Positions 6,370 to 13,735 of a stretch of DNA of 13,735 bases are shown here, in pieces. Within the stretch, counting starts at the first letter, position 1; every line of letters begins with the position of its first letter. Below the pieces are notes generated by a model. That model was not told the origin of the DNA, did not search any database, and saw only the letters and a program-made list of their open reading frames with translations. The stretch is taken from positions 1-13,735 of the forward strand of contig DPWB01000403.1 in the NCBI GenBank assembly GCA_003527885.1, read 5' to 3'. Origin of the DNA: Candidatus Competibacteraceae bacterium. Its GTDB lineage: Bacteria > Pseudomonadota > Gammaproteobacteria > Competibacterales > Competibacteraceae. Made by a program: the position numbers and the translations under genes.

Positions 6370-7641
6370 ATGAGCGCCGCCACCACCTCACGTTTCGTCA
6401 GTCGACTGACCCGGAAAACTCTCGTGCTCATCTTGGCGGGAGGCCGCGGCAGCCGGCTCAAACACCTCACGCAGTGGCGCGCCAAACCGGCGACGCCGTT
6501 CGGCGGGAAATATCGGATCATCGATTTTCCGTTATCCAACTGCATCAATTCGGGAATCCGGCGGGTTTGCGTGCTGACCCAGTATAAGGCGCATTCCCTG
6601 ATCCAGCACATCCAGCGCGGTTGGGGGTTCCTGCGGGGCGAATTCGGCGAATTCGTGGAACTGCTGCCCGCCCAGCAGCGCACCGATGACGCCTCGTGGT
6701 ACCGGGGCACCGCCGATGCCGTTTACCAGAACATGGATATCATCCGCCTGCACGAGCCGGAGTTCGTGTTGATCCTATCCGGCGACCAAATCTACCGGAT
6801 GGATTACGGTCCGCTGCTGGCGCGTCACGTCGAAAGCAAGGCGGATGTCACGGTGGGGGCAGTCGAGGTCCCGCGCGAACGGGCGGGGGAATTTGGGGTG
6901 CTGACAGCCAACGACGCCAACGAGGTCACCCGGTTCACGGAAAAACCCAAGGAGCCGGAAACGCTGCCCGGCCGGGAGGATGTGGCGCTGGCGTCGATGG
7001 GGATTTACGTCTTCAACACCGATTTTCTCTTCGAACGATTGAGCGAGGACGCCGACGCGGCGGAGTCCAGCCACGATTTCGCCAAGGATATCCTGCCGCC
7101 ACTGATCGGCAACCACCGCATCGTGAGCTATCCTTTTCGCGACGTGCAAACCAAGGCGCAGAGCTACTGGCGAGACGTGGGAACCGTCGATGCCTTCTGG
7201 GAAGCGAACATGGAACTGGTCGAAGTCGACCCGCACCTGAATCTGTACGACGAGCACTGGCCGATCTGGACCTATCTGGATCTGGCGCCCCCGGCCAAGT
7301 TCGTGTTCGACGACGAAGGGCGTCGGGGCATGGCGGTGGATTCGATGGTGGCGGAGGGCTGCATTATTTCCGGCGGTTACGTCAATCATTCGCTACTCTT
7401 CCTAGGGGTCCGAGTCCATTCCTACGTGCAACTGCGGGACTCGGTAGTGCTGCCGGGCGTGGACATCGGCCGCTACTCCCAGCTCAGTAAGGTCATCATC
7501 GACCGAGGGTGCGTGATCCCGCCCGGCACGGTGGTCGGCGAGCATCCCGAAGAAGACGCGCGCCGCTTTCACCGCACCGAAAAGGGCGTGGTTCTCATCA
7601 CGCGCGAAATGCTGGGCCAGGAGTTGCCGCGCAGGCGCTAA
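6370..7641 (+). CDS. glgC: Glucose-1-phosphate adenylyltransferase GlgC (ADP-glucose pyrophosphorylase)
   Basis: Makes ADP-glucose and pyrophosphate from ATP and glucose-1-phosphate, the committed and regulated step of bacterial glycogen synthesis. At 423 residues it is close to the 431 of E. coli GlgC. An N-terminal nucleotidyltransferase domain shows the LAGGRGSRL loop (22-30), Lys39 in RAKPATPFGGK at the same number as the E. coli fructose-1,6-bisphosphate site, Asp139 in SGDQIYRMDY, and Lys192 in RFTEKP for glucose-1-phosphate binding. A C-terminal left-handed beta-helix with hexapeptide-like repeats (about 310-400) follows. The ATG at 6370 has GAGGG 11 bases upstream. It heads the plus-strand group, with malQ 50 bp downstream. 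Conservation of the Lys39 region suggests allosteric control by a glycolytic intermediate, but the actual effector cannot be read from sequence. Confidence 0.97.
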   Translation: MSAATTSRFVSRLTRKTLVLILAGGRGSRLKHLTQWRAKPATPFGGKYRIIDFPLSNCINSGIRRVCVLTQYKAHSLIQHIQRGWGFLRGEFGEFVELLPAQQRTDDASWYRGTADAVYQNMDIIRLHEPEFVLILSGDQIYRMDYGPLLARHVESKADVTVGAVEVPRERAGEFGVLTANDANEVTRFTEKPKEPETLPGREDVALASMGIYVFNTDFLFERLSEDADAAESSHDFAKDILPPLIGNHRIVSYPFRDVQTKAQSYWRDVGTVDAFWEANMELVEVDPHLNLYDEHWPIWTYLDLAPPAKFVFDDEGRRGMAVDSMVAEGCIISGGYVNHSLLFLGVRVHSYVQLRDSVVLPGVDIGRYSQLSKVIIDRGCVIPPGTVVGEHPEEDARRFHRTEKGVVLITREMLGQELPRRR

Positions 7642-7691
7642 CGTCACTTTCAGACACCAAAAATGACAGCCACTTTGAGGAGTTATCACGC

Positions 7692-9164
7692 ATGAGCCAA
7701 GGCTCGCCAGCAGAAAGGCGGCGCGCGGGTTTGCTGCTGCACCCGACCTCGCTTCCCGGCGGTTACGACAACGGCGATTTGGGGCCGGAAGCGTACCGCT
7801 TCGTGGAGTTCATGGCCGCCTGCGGCTTCACGGTCTGGCAGACCTTGCCGCTCGCGCCGCCACACGCCGATCTATCGCCCTATTCGGCGCAATCGGTCCA
7901 TGCCGGCAACCCGCGCCTGATCGCCCTGGAGCCACTGATCGAGGCGGGCTGGCTTCAGCCGGACGGAGGCCCCCGCGAAGGCGAGGACGGTTGGACCTAC
8001 CGGCAACGACGCTTGGGGGAGGCCCGCCAAGGCTTTCAACGCGCGGAGCGGGCGCAAGGCGAGTACGGGGCGTTCGTGCGGGAGCGGCGGGATTGGCTGG
8101 AGGATTACGCGCTGTACCAGGCGATCCGCGCGGCACACGGTCGGGCCGCTTGGTCCGACTGGCCGCGCGAACTGCGCGACCGACACCGGGATGCGCTGGC
8201 GGCGGTGCGGCGGCAGTTTGCCGAGGCCATCGCGCAATGCCAGTTCGAGCAATTTCTGTTCTACCGGCAATGGGCGGCGCTCAAGCGGTACGCCAACGAG
8301 CGCGGAATTCTGGTGTTCGGCGATATTCCTTTGTTCGTCGGCTACGACAGCGCCGACGTGTGGGCGCGGCGCGAGTGTTTTTTGCTGGATGAAGAGGGAC
8401 GGCCGGAGGTGGTCGCCGGCGTGCCACCGGATTATTTTTCGGCCACCGGCCAGTTGTGGGGCAACCCCCATTATGCGTGGGAGTCGATGCGCGCCGATGG
8501 CTTTCAGTGGTGGAAGGAACGCATCCGCACGCAGTTGACACAGTTCGATCTGTTGAGGATCGATCATTTCCGGGGTTTGGAGTCGTACTGGGAAATCCCG
8601 GCCGACGCCGAAACCGCCGTGGCGGGACAGTGGCGGGAAGCACCGGGCGACGAGTTGTTCCAAGCGTTGCGCGCGGAGTTTGGCCGCTTGCCGCTGGTGG
8701 CGGAAGACCTTGGCATCATCACGCCGGCGGTCGAGGCGCTGCGCGACAAACACGGGCTGCCGGGCATGGAAGTACTGCATTTCGCCTTCGGGGGCGACGC
8801 GGAAAACCCGTACCTGCCGCACCAACACACCGTCAATTCGGTGGTCTATACCGGGACCCACGACAACAACACCACCCTGGGTTGGCTGGAGGAGCTGGAC
8901 GAGCCGACCCGCAACCATGTGTTCGATTATCTGGGCGGCGATCCGGCGCGGATGCCCGAACTGTTGGTCCGAACGGCCTTGGCTTCCGTGGCGCGGCTGG
9001 CGGTGGTGCCGATGCAGGACGTGCTGGCGCTCGGCGGCGCGGACCGCATGAACCAGCCGGGCGTGGCCGAGGGGAACTGGCGTTGGCGGTTCCGCTGGGA
9101 TCAGGTCGAACCGCGGCTGGCGGGCCATTACCGGCATCTGCTGACGCTGTACGGGCGGATTTGA
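7692..9164 (+). CDS. malQ: 4-alpha-glucanotransferase MalQ (amylomaltase, GH77)
   Basis: Disproportionates malto-oligosaccharides by transferring alpha-1,4 glucan segments, recycling short chains left after debranching and phosphorolysis. The 490 residues fit the compact amylomaltase/DPE1 form of about 500 rather than the longer E. coli MalQ of nearly 700. Catalytic residues visible are nucleophile Asp291 in LRIDHFRG, acid/base Glu338 in VAEDLGIITP, and Asp391 in GTHDNNTT, close in number to the Thermus enzyme. The N-terminus GLLLHPTSLPGGYDNGDLG is typical. ATG 7692 is chosen because GAGGAG lies about ten bases upstream and the family homology begins soon after; an in-frame extension to 7509 would overlap glgC and is rejected. 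The stop TGA abuts the guaC ATG directly, indicating co-transcription. Confidence 0.96.
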   Translation: MSQGSPAERRRAGLLLHPTSLPGGYDNGDLGPEAYRFVEFMAACGFTVWQTLPLAPPHADLSPYSAQSVHAGNPRLIALEPLIEAGWLQPDGGPREGEDGWTYRQRRLGEARQGFQRAERAQGEYGAFVRERRDWLEDYALYQAIRAAHGRAAWSDWPRELRDRHRDALAAVRRQFAEAIAQCQFEQFLFYRQWAALKRYANERGILVFGDIPLFVGYDSADVWARRECFLLDEEGRPEVVAGVPPDYFSATGQLWGNPHYAWESMRADGFQWWKERIRTQLTQFDLLRIDHFRGLESYWEIPADAETAVAGQWREAPGDELFQALRAEFGRLPLVAEDLGIITPAVEALRDKHGLPGMEVLHFAFGGDAENPYLPHQHTVNSVVYTGTHDNNTTLGWLEELDEPTRNHVFDYLGGDPARMPELLVRTALASVARLAVVPMQDVLALGGADRMNQPGVAEGNWRWRFRWDQVEPRLAGHYRHLLTLYGRI

Positions 9165-10208
9165 ATGCGCATCGAAGCCGATCTGAAGCTGGGTTTCAAG
9201 GACGTGTTGATCCGGCCCAAGCGCTCGACGCTCGGCAGCCGCTCGCAAGTGAGCCTGGAGCGGACTTTCAAGTTCCGCCACAGCGGCCGGAGCTGGACCG
9301 GCATCCCGATCATGGCGGCCAACATGGACAGCGTCGGCACCTTCGCGATGGCGGCGGCGTTGTCCCGGCAGGGGCTGTTCACGGCGGCGCGCAAGCATTA
9401 TTCGCCGGAAGACTGGGACGCCTTTGTCGCTTCCGGGTCCGACCCGCACCATCTGGCGCACGTGGCGGTCAGCACCGGTATCCTCGATGGCGATCTGGCC
9501 AAGTTGGAGCTGATCCTGGAGCGCCAGCCGGGGCTGGCGTTCATCTGCATGGACGTGGCGAACGGCTATTCCGAGTATTTCGTCGAACAGATCGCCAAGG
9601 TCCGGCAGCGCCATCCCGACAAGGTCATCATGGCCGGCAACGTGGTCACCGGCGAGATGGTGGAACAGCTGCTGCTGTCGGGCGCCGATGTCGTCAAAGT
9701 CGGGATCGGGCCGGGTTCGGTGTGTACGACCCGGGTGAAAACCGGGGTCGGTTACCCGCAGCTGTCGGCGATCATCGAATGCGCCGACGCGGCTCACGGT
9801 CTGTCCGGTCAGATCATTTCGGACGGCGGCTGTACCTGTGCCGGCGACGTGGCCAAGGCCTTCGGGGCCGGGGCGGATTTCGTGATGTTGGGCGGGATGC
9901 TGGCGGGCCACGACGAGGGCGGCGGCGAACCGCTGGAGCGCGCGGGCCAGCGGTTCGTGGAGTTTTACGGCATGAGTTCCCGCACGGCGATGGAAAAGTA
10001 CAGCGGCGGCGTGGCGGAGTACCGCGCCTCGGAAGGAAAAACCGTGACCGTTCCCTATCGCGGGCCGGTCGCTGAAACGGTCAAGGACATCCTGGGCGGT
10101 CTGCGCTCGGCCTGCACGTATGTGGGAGCGGGCCAGTTGAAGGAGCTGACCAAGCGCACCACCTTCGTGCGGGTGGCCGAACAACACAACCCGATTTTCG
10201 ACGCCTGA
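9165..10208 (+). CDS. guaC: GMP reductase GuaC
   Basis: NADPH-dependent reductive deamination of GMP to IMP and ammonia, interconverting purine nucleotides in the cytoplasm. At 347 residues it equals E. coli GuaC in length and lacks the CBS domain insertion of IMP dehydrogenase. The catalytic Cys187 is in the [11 protein letters not shown] loop (180-190), with [11 protein letters not shown] near 50-60 and [26 protein letters not shown] as the phosphate-binding and FMN-type barrel end. The ATG follows the malQ TGA with no gap, and only a weak purine-rich sequence (GGGCGG) precedes it, so translation is probably coupled to malQ. thiM starts 7 bases after its stop. Its place in a glycogen operon is unexpected. 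Confusion with IMP dehydrogenase is unlikely given the size and motifs. Confidence 0.95.
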   Translation: MRIEADLKLGFKDVLIRPKRSTLGSRSQVSLERTFKFRHSGRSWTGIPIMAANMDSVGTFAMAAALSRQGLFTAARKHYSPEDWDAFVASGSDPHHLAHVAVSTGILDGDLAKLELILERQPGLAFICMDVANGYSEYFVEQIAKVRQRHPDKVIMAGNVVTGEMVEQLLLSGADVVKVGIGPGSVCTTRVKTGVGYPQLSAIIECADAAHGLSGQIISDGGCTCAGDVAKAFGAGADFVMLGGMLAGHDEGGGEPLERAGQRFVEFYGMSSRTAMEKYSGGVAEYRASEGKTVTVPYRGPVAETVKDILGGLRSACTYVGAGQLKELTKRTTFVRVAEQHNPIFDA

Positions 10209-10215
10209 GCCGGCC

Positions 10216-11031
10216 ATGAACCTGACCGCCGAGGCCATTTGGACGTTGCTGACCGCCGTGCGAGAACGGCAACCGCTGGTGCACAACATCACCAATTTCG
10301 TGGTGATGAACAACACCGCGAACGCTCTACTGGCGCTGGGCGCGTCGCCGGCAATGGTGCATTCCAGCGACGAGGTGGAGGATTTCGTCGTCCTCAGCCA
10401 AGCGCTGGTGGTCAATATCGGCACGCTGTATTCCGAGCAGATTGCGGCGGCCAAACTGGCGGCCATCGCGGCTCGGACCAAGGGCATCCCCTGGATCCTC
10501 GATCCGGTCGGCGCGGGCGCGACGCCGTACCGCCGGAAGGCGGCAGGGGCGCTGGCGCGGCTCAATCCCCAGGTGATTCGCGGCAACGGCTCGGAAATTC
10601 TGGCGCTCGCCGAGCAGGCGCAAAGCGGGCAAGGGCGCGGTGTCGACAGCCTGCACGGCTCCGAGGTCGCCGTGGCTGCCGCGCGGCGGTTGGCGGCGGA
10701 AAGCGGCGCGGCGGTCGCGGTAACTGGTGCGGTCGATTACGTGACCGATGGCGCGCGGCTGGCGGAAATCCATAACGGTCACCCACTCATGGCGCGGGTG
10801 ACGGGTTTGGGTTGTTCGGCAACGGCCGTCATCGGGGCGTTTCTGGCGGTAGTGCCGGATGCTTTCGCGGCGACGGCAGCGGCGCTGACGGTGTTCGGAG
10901 TGGCCGGCGAGATTGCCGCGGAACGGTCGTCGGGACCGGGAAGCTTGCAGGTGGCGTTGCTGGATACGCTCTATACGCTGGACGAAGGGCGGTTTCTCGG
11001 CAAGTGCGCGTGCCGTGAACCCGCTCTCTAA
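10216..11031 (+). CDS. thiM: Hydroxyethylthiazole kinase ThiM
   Basis: Phosphorylates 4-methyl-5-(2-hydroxyethyl)thiazole with ATP in the thiamine salvage pathway. The 271 residues compare with 262 in E. coli ThiM. Family signs are the N-terminus PLVHNITNFVVMNNTANALLALGASPAM, the DPVGAGATPYR segment (96-106), NGSEILAL, and the anion-hole/active-site region VTGLGCSATAV with Cys200, matching the conserved cysteine of the Bacillus enzyme. It lies 7 bases after guaC and is last in the plus-strand group. The partner salvage genes thiD and thiE do not follow, and there is no room for a TPP riboswitch directly upstream, so any thiamine control of this copy would have to act elsewhere. The sequence looks intact. 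Confidence 0.93.
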   Translation: MNLTAEAIWTLLTAVRERQPLVHNITNFVVMNNTANALLALGASPAMVHSSDEVEDFVVLSQALVVNIGTLYSEQIAAAKLAAIAARTKGIPWILDPVGAGATPYRRKAAGALARLNPQVIRGNGSEILALAEQAQSGQGRGVDSLHGSEVAVAAARRLAAESGAAVAVTGAVDYVTDGARLAEIHNGHPLMARVTGLGCSATAVIGAFLAVVPDAFAATAAALTVFGVAGEIAAERSSGPGSLQVALLDTLYTLDEGRFLGKCACREPAL

Positions 11032-11086
11032 ATCGGCTGAAAGGGGCTAAGGTGCGATCCGGTCCTGAAAATCTGGAACCGGCGCC

Positions 11087-11104
11087 GGGCGAGGCAATTC
11101 GCCC
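11087..11104 (+). terminator. Possible hairpin after thiM
   Basis: GGGCGAG and TTCGCCC can pair (seven pairs including one G-U) around a GCAA tetraloop, about 56 bases past the thiM stop. No T-run follows, so termination would be weak or Rho-dependent. Confidence 0.25.
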
Positions 11105-11120
11105 TATGGGTTGAAGGGTG

Positions 11121-11139
11121 TTGGCAGGTTTCCCGCCAA
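11121..11139 (-). terminator. Possible hairpin downstream of gltD
   Basis: Read on the minus strand, TTGGCGGG and CCTGCCAA pair over eight positions (one G-U) with an AAA loop. It folds better as minus-strand RNA, because on the plus strand the sixth pair is an A-C mismatch. No T-run follows. Confidence 0.2.
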
Positions 11140-11177
11140 TTCGTTGTCGCCCCCTCACCGTAACCGGTTCCCGAGGA

Positions 11178-11207
11178 GGAGCGCAAGGCGATGAACCCTT
11201 GCGCTCC
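11178..11207. terminator. Perfect 11-bp inverted repeat just past the gltD stop
   Basis: GGAGCGCAAGG (11178-11188) and CCTTGCGCTCC (11197-11207) are exact reverse complements with an 8-base loop. The hairpin starts 7 bases after the gltD stop codon on the minus strand and also faces transcripts coming from thiM. No T-run is present on either side, so it may act as a 3'-end stabiliser or a weak bidirectional terminator between the convergent genes. Confidence 0.5.
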
Positions 11208-11213
11208 GCGCGC

Positions 11214-12650
11214 TCAAAGCGGCAGCTCGGAGCTTCCCATCAGGTATTCATCCACCGCGCGGGCGCATTGCCGACCCTCGCGGATGGCCCAGACCACCAG
11301 CGATTGGCCGCGGCGCATGTCGCCGGCCGCGAAGATTTTATTGACCGAGGTCTGATATTCGTCGGTGCCGGCGGCGACGTTACCCCGGTCGTCCAGGGCC
11401 ACGCCCAGGTCCTTCAGCATCCCTTCCTGGACCGGGTGGACGAAACCCATCGCCAGCAACACCAGATCGGCCTCGATTTCGAACGCGCTGTCCGGCACCT
11501 CGACCATGACCTGCCGGCCATTTTGCTCCTTCCATTCCAGCCGCGCGATTTGGATCGCCTTGACTTGGCCGTCCCGGCCGAGAAACTGTCTGGTGGCGAC
11601 CGCCCAGTCGCGCTCGCAGCCTTCCTCGTGGGATGAGGAGATCCGCAGTTTCAACGGCCAATCCGGCCAGGTCAGCAGCTTGTTTTCGTGCAACGGCGGC
11701 TTGGGCATGATCTCTAACTGGGTCACCGAAGCCGCGCCCTGGCGGATCGAGGTGCCGACGCAGTCGGAGCCGGTATCGCCGCCGCCGATGACCACCACCG
11801 CCTTGTCGGTCGCCAAAATGTCCTCGCCGGCTATTTTCGCGCCCGCCACCCGGCGGTTCTGCTGGCTCAGAAAATCCATGGCGAAATGGATGCCGCGCAG
11901 CTCGCGCCCCGGCACGTTCAGGTCGCGCGGCTGCTCGGCGCCGCCGGAAAGCACCAGGGCGTCAAATTCGGTCAGCAGAGCGCGGGCCGGAATCTCGGCG
12001 CCGACGTGGCTGTTGGGACGAAATTCCACGCCTTCGGCCCGCAGTTGCGCCAGCCGGCGGTCGATCAGCCAAGTTTCCAGCTTGAAATCGGGGATGCCGT
12101 AACGGAGCAGACCGCCGATGCGGTCGTTCTTTTCGAACACCACCACGGCGTGTCCGGCTCGCGCCAGTTGCTGGGCGCAGGCCAAACCGGCCGGGCCGGA
12201 GCCGATCACCGCGACCCGCTTGCCGCTCCTGTGCGCGGCGATCTGGGGCTGGACCCAGCCTTCCGCCCAACCCTTGTCGATGATGGCGCATTCGATGTCC
12301 TTGATGGTCACCGGATGGTCGTTGAAGTTGAGGGTGCAGGAGGCTTCGCACGGCGCCGGACAAATCCGGCCGGTAAATTCGGGGAAGTTGTTGGTGGAGT
12401 GCAAAACGTCCAGTGCCTGCCGCCAGTCGCCGCGATACACCAGATCGTTCCAGTCGGGGATGATGTTGTGGACCGGACAGCCGCTATGGCAGTAGGGGAT
12501 GCCACAGTCCATGCAGCGCGCGGCCTGTTCGCGGACGCCCGCTTCCGGCAAGGGCGCGACGAAATCGCGAAAGTGGGTGATCCGCTCGGCGACCGGCGCA
12601 TAGCCGTGCTCGTGGCGGACAATTTCCAGAAAACCCGTCGGTTTGCCCAT
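11214..12650 (-). CDS. gltD: Glutamate synthase (NADPH) small subunit GltD
   Basis: Beta subunit of glutamate synthase: it takes electrons from NADPH through FAD and iron-sulfur clusters to the large subunit, which makes glutamate from glutamine and 2-oxoglutarate. The 478 residues compare with 472 in E. coli. Cysteine clusters are visible in [14 protein letters not shown] and CPAPCEASC in the first 110 residues. The FAD-binding Rossmann motif is [14 protein letters not shown], the NADPH-binding motif is [15 protein letters not shown], and [19 protein letters not shown] is near the C-terminus. ATG 12650 is chosen because [15 protein letters not shown] is the normal N-terminus and GGAG lies ten bases upstream inside the end of gltB; the frame continues upstream but overlaps gltB. 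It starts 5 bases after the gltB stop, so the pair is an operon. Ammonia assimilation by GS-GOGAT is its known role. Confidence 0.97.
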   Translation of the reverse strand: MGKPTGFLEIVRHEHGYAPVAERITHFRDFVAPLPEAGVREQAARCMDCGIPYCHSGCPVHNIIPDWNDLVYRGDWRQALDVLHSTNNFPEFTGRICPAPCEASCTLNFNDHPVTIKDIECAIIDKGWAEGWVQPQIAAHRSGKRVAVIGSGPAGLACAQQLARAGHAVVVFEKNDRIGGLLRYGIPDFKLETWLIDRRLAQLRAEGVEFRPNSHVGAEIPARALLTEFDALVLSGGAEQPRDLNVPGRELRGIHFAMDFLSQQNRRVAGAKIAGEDILATDKAVVVIGGGDTGSDCVGTSIRQGAASVTQLEIMPKPPLHENKLLTWPDWPLKLRISSSHEEGCERDWAVATRQFLGRDGQVKAIQIARLEWKEQNGRQVMVEVPDSAFEIEADLVLLAMGFVHPVQEGMLKDLGVALDDRGNVAAGTDEYQTSVNKIFAAGDMRRGQSLVVWAIREGRQCARAVDEYLMGSSELPL

Positions 12651-12655
12651 GACGT

Positions 12656-13735
12656 TTATGCTCCCACGGCCACGGTGGCCTTGTCGTCCACATGGGCGGC
12701 GCGAGCCTTGGCTTGCTGCATGTCGTGCAAGGCGCGCCGGTAATCCAGCGGCATGATCTTGACAAACTTCGGCAGCCACTCGTTCCACTGCTCCAAAACG
12801 CGGTGGGCGGGCTCGCTGCCGGTATGGAGGTAATGCCGGGCGATGAGGATTTGCAGGCGGCGGGCGTCGTGACGGAGCAAATCGTCCGGCAATTCGCCGC
12901 CGGCCAAGCCGCTCCAGTCATCGCGCAAGACCCGGACGTTGAGGGTTGCCTCGACATCGTTCAACGGTTCCAGCGCCACCATGGCCCGGTTGGCGCGGCG
13001 GGCAAAATCGCCCGCTTCATCCAACACGTAGGCGACGCCGCCGCTCATCCCGGCGGCGAAATTGCGGCCGGTCCGGCCCAGCACGACCACCACGCCGCCG
13101 GTCATGTACTCGCAACCGTGATCGCCGGTGCCTTCCACCACGGCGATGGCGCCGGAGTTGCGCACGGCGAAGCGCTCGCCGGCGACTCCCCGGAAGTAAC
13201 ATTCACCGGCGATGGCCCCGTACAGCACGGTGTTGCCGACGATGATGTTGTCCTCGGCGCGCAGGCGGCTTTCCGCCGCCGGATAGACGACGAGCCGCCC
13301 GCCGGACAGTCCCTTGGCGGCGTAGTCGTTGGCTTGACCGCGCAACTCCAGGGTGACGCCGCGCGCCAGAAACGCGCCGAAACTCTGGCCGGCGGTACCG
13401 TGCAGATCGATGTGAATGGTGCCGTCCGGCAAGCCGGCGTGGCCGTAACGGCGGGCGATCTGGCCGGAGAGCATGGCGCCGGCGGTGCGGTCGCTGTTGC
13501 GGATCGAGGCGGCGAAGCGAACCGGCTGGCGGGCCTCCAACGCGGGTTGGGCCTGGGCGATCAACCGGTGGTCCAGCACGTTGCTCAAGCCGTGATCTTG
13601 TTCCTCGCAGTGATAGGTGGCGATGCCGGGCGGAGCCGGCGGCACGGCCAACAGGCGGGTGAAATCCAACCCGCGCGCTTTCCAGTGGTGGATGGCGCGG
13701 CGCATGTCGAGCCGGTCGGCGCGGCCGATCATTTC
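12656..13735 (-). CDS. gltB: Glutamate synthase (NADPH) large subunit GltB, C-terminal part only
   Basis: The last 359 residues of the alpha subunit, which carries the glutaminase and FMN synthase domains; the rest lies beyond the right edge of the window. What is visible is the end of the synthase domain (VGRADRL-like IGRADRL at the edge) and the C-terminal beta-helix with Gly-rich repeats typical of [50 protein letters not shown] and [21 protein letters not shown]. The reading frame enters the window at the edge without a start, so it is partial. The TAA stop at 12656 is 5 bases before the gltD ATG. The tail ([18 protein letters not shown]) matches the expected GltB C-terminus. Its promoter is outside the window. 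Confidence 0.96.
   Translation of the reverse strand, partial: EMIGRADRLDMRRAIHHWKARGLDFTRLLAVPPAPPGIATYHCEEQDHGLSNVLDHRLIAQAQPALEARQPVRFAASIRNSDRTAGAMLSGQIARRYGHAGLPDGTIHIDLHGTAGQSFGAFLARGVTLELRGQANDYAAKGLSGGRLVVYPAAESRLRAEDNIIVGNTVLYGAIAGECYFRGVAGERFAVRNSGAIAVVEGTGDHGCEYMTGGVVVVLGRTGRNFAAGMSGGVAYVLDEAGDFARRANRAMVALEPLNDVEATLNVRVLRDDWSGLAGGELPDDLLRHDARRLQILIARHYLHTGSEPAHRVLEQWNEWLPKFVKIMPLDYRRALHDMQQAKARAAHVDDKATVAVGA

Noticed and set aside
6165..6710. Minus-strand 181-codon frame ending at the glgB start
   Set aside because: It is mostly antisense to the conserved N-terminal half of glgC and has no recognisable domain; the touching stop and start is coincidental.
7509..7691. Upstream extension of malQ overlapping glgC
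   Set aside because: The frame is open by chance within glgC; MalQ family similarity begins only after the ATG at 7692, which has its own ribosome binding site.
10186..10215. TPP riboswitch before thiM
   Set aside because: Only 7 bases separate guaC and thiM, and no THI-box-like sequence was seen.
7872..10586. Minus-strand open frame of 904 codons
   Set aside because: It runs antisense across malQ, guaC and the start of thiM, all clearly real by motifs and length. The translation is His/Arg/Gln-rich with no recognisable domain, as expected of an antisense shadow.

Overview
The window is a GC-rich stretch of chromosome, most likely from a gammaproteobacterium. This rests on a CysB whose length and ligand-residue numbering match the enterobacterial protein, a GMP reductase of the 347-residue GuaC type, a bacterial-type gltBD pair and a GlgC that keeps the Lys39 site. 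Glycogen metabolism dominates. A glycogen-accumulating lineage such as the Competibacter group would fit, but that placement is inference from gene content only.

Layout. On the minus strand, reading leftward from 6165: glgB (branching enzyme), a possible 53-codon ORF overlapping both neighbours, cysB (LysR-type sulfur regulator), a Tus-like replication-terminator protein gene, and glgX (debranching enzyme), which runs off the left edge. On the plus strand from 6370: glgC (ADP-glucose pyrophosphorylase), malQ (4-alpha-glucanotransferase), guaC (GMP reductase) and thiM (hydroxyethylthiazole kinase), tightly packed and probably one operon. A 204-bp divergent intergenic region (6166-6369) separates the two groups. 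On the right, gltD and the C-terminal part of gltB (glutamate synthase) lie on the minus strand, convergent with thiM across 182 bp that contain hairpins.

How it works together. GlgC makes ADP-glucose, GlgB adds alpha-1,6 branches, GlgX removes branches from limit dextrins, and MalQ rearranges the released malto-oligosaccharides. The synthase (glgA) and phosphorylase (glgP) are not in the window. cysB, the Tus-like gene, guaC and thiM have no obvious glycogen role.

Most unusual point. The 300-residue product of 1825-2727 resembles E. coli Tus in several blocks. A short sequence resembling an E. coli Ter core lies in its own predicted promoter, and a second lies in the divergent glgB/glgC promoter region. 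The homology is fairly well supported by eye; the Ter-like sites are speculative. No CRISPR array, IS element, tRNA or rRNA gene was seen.
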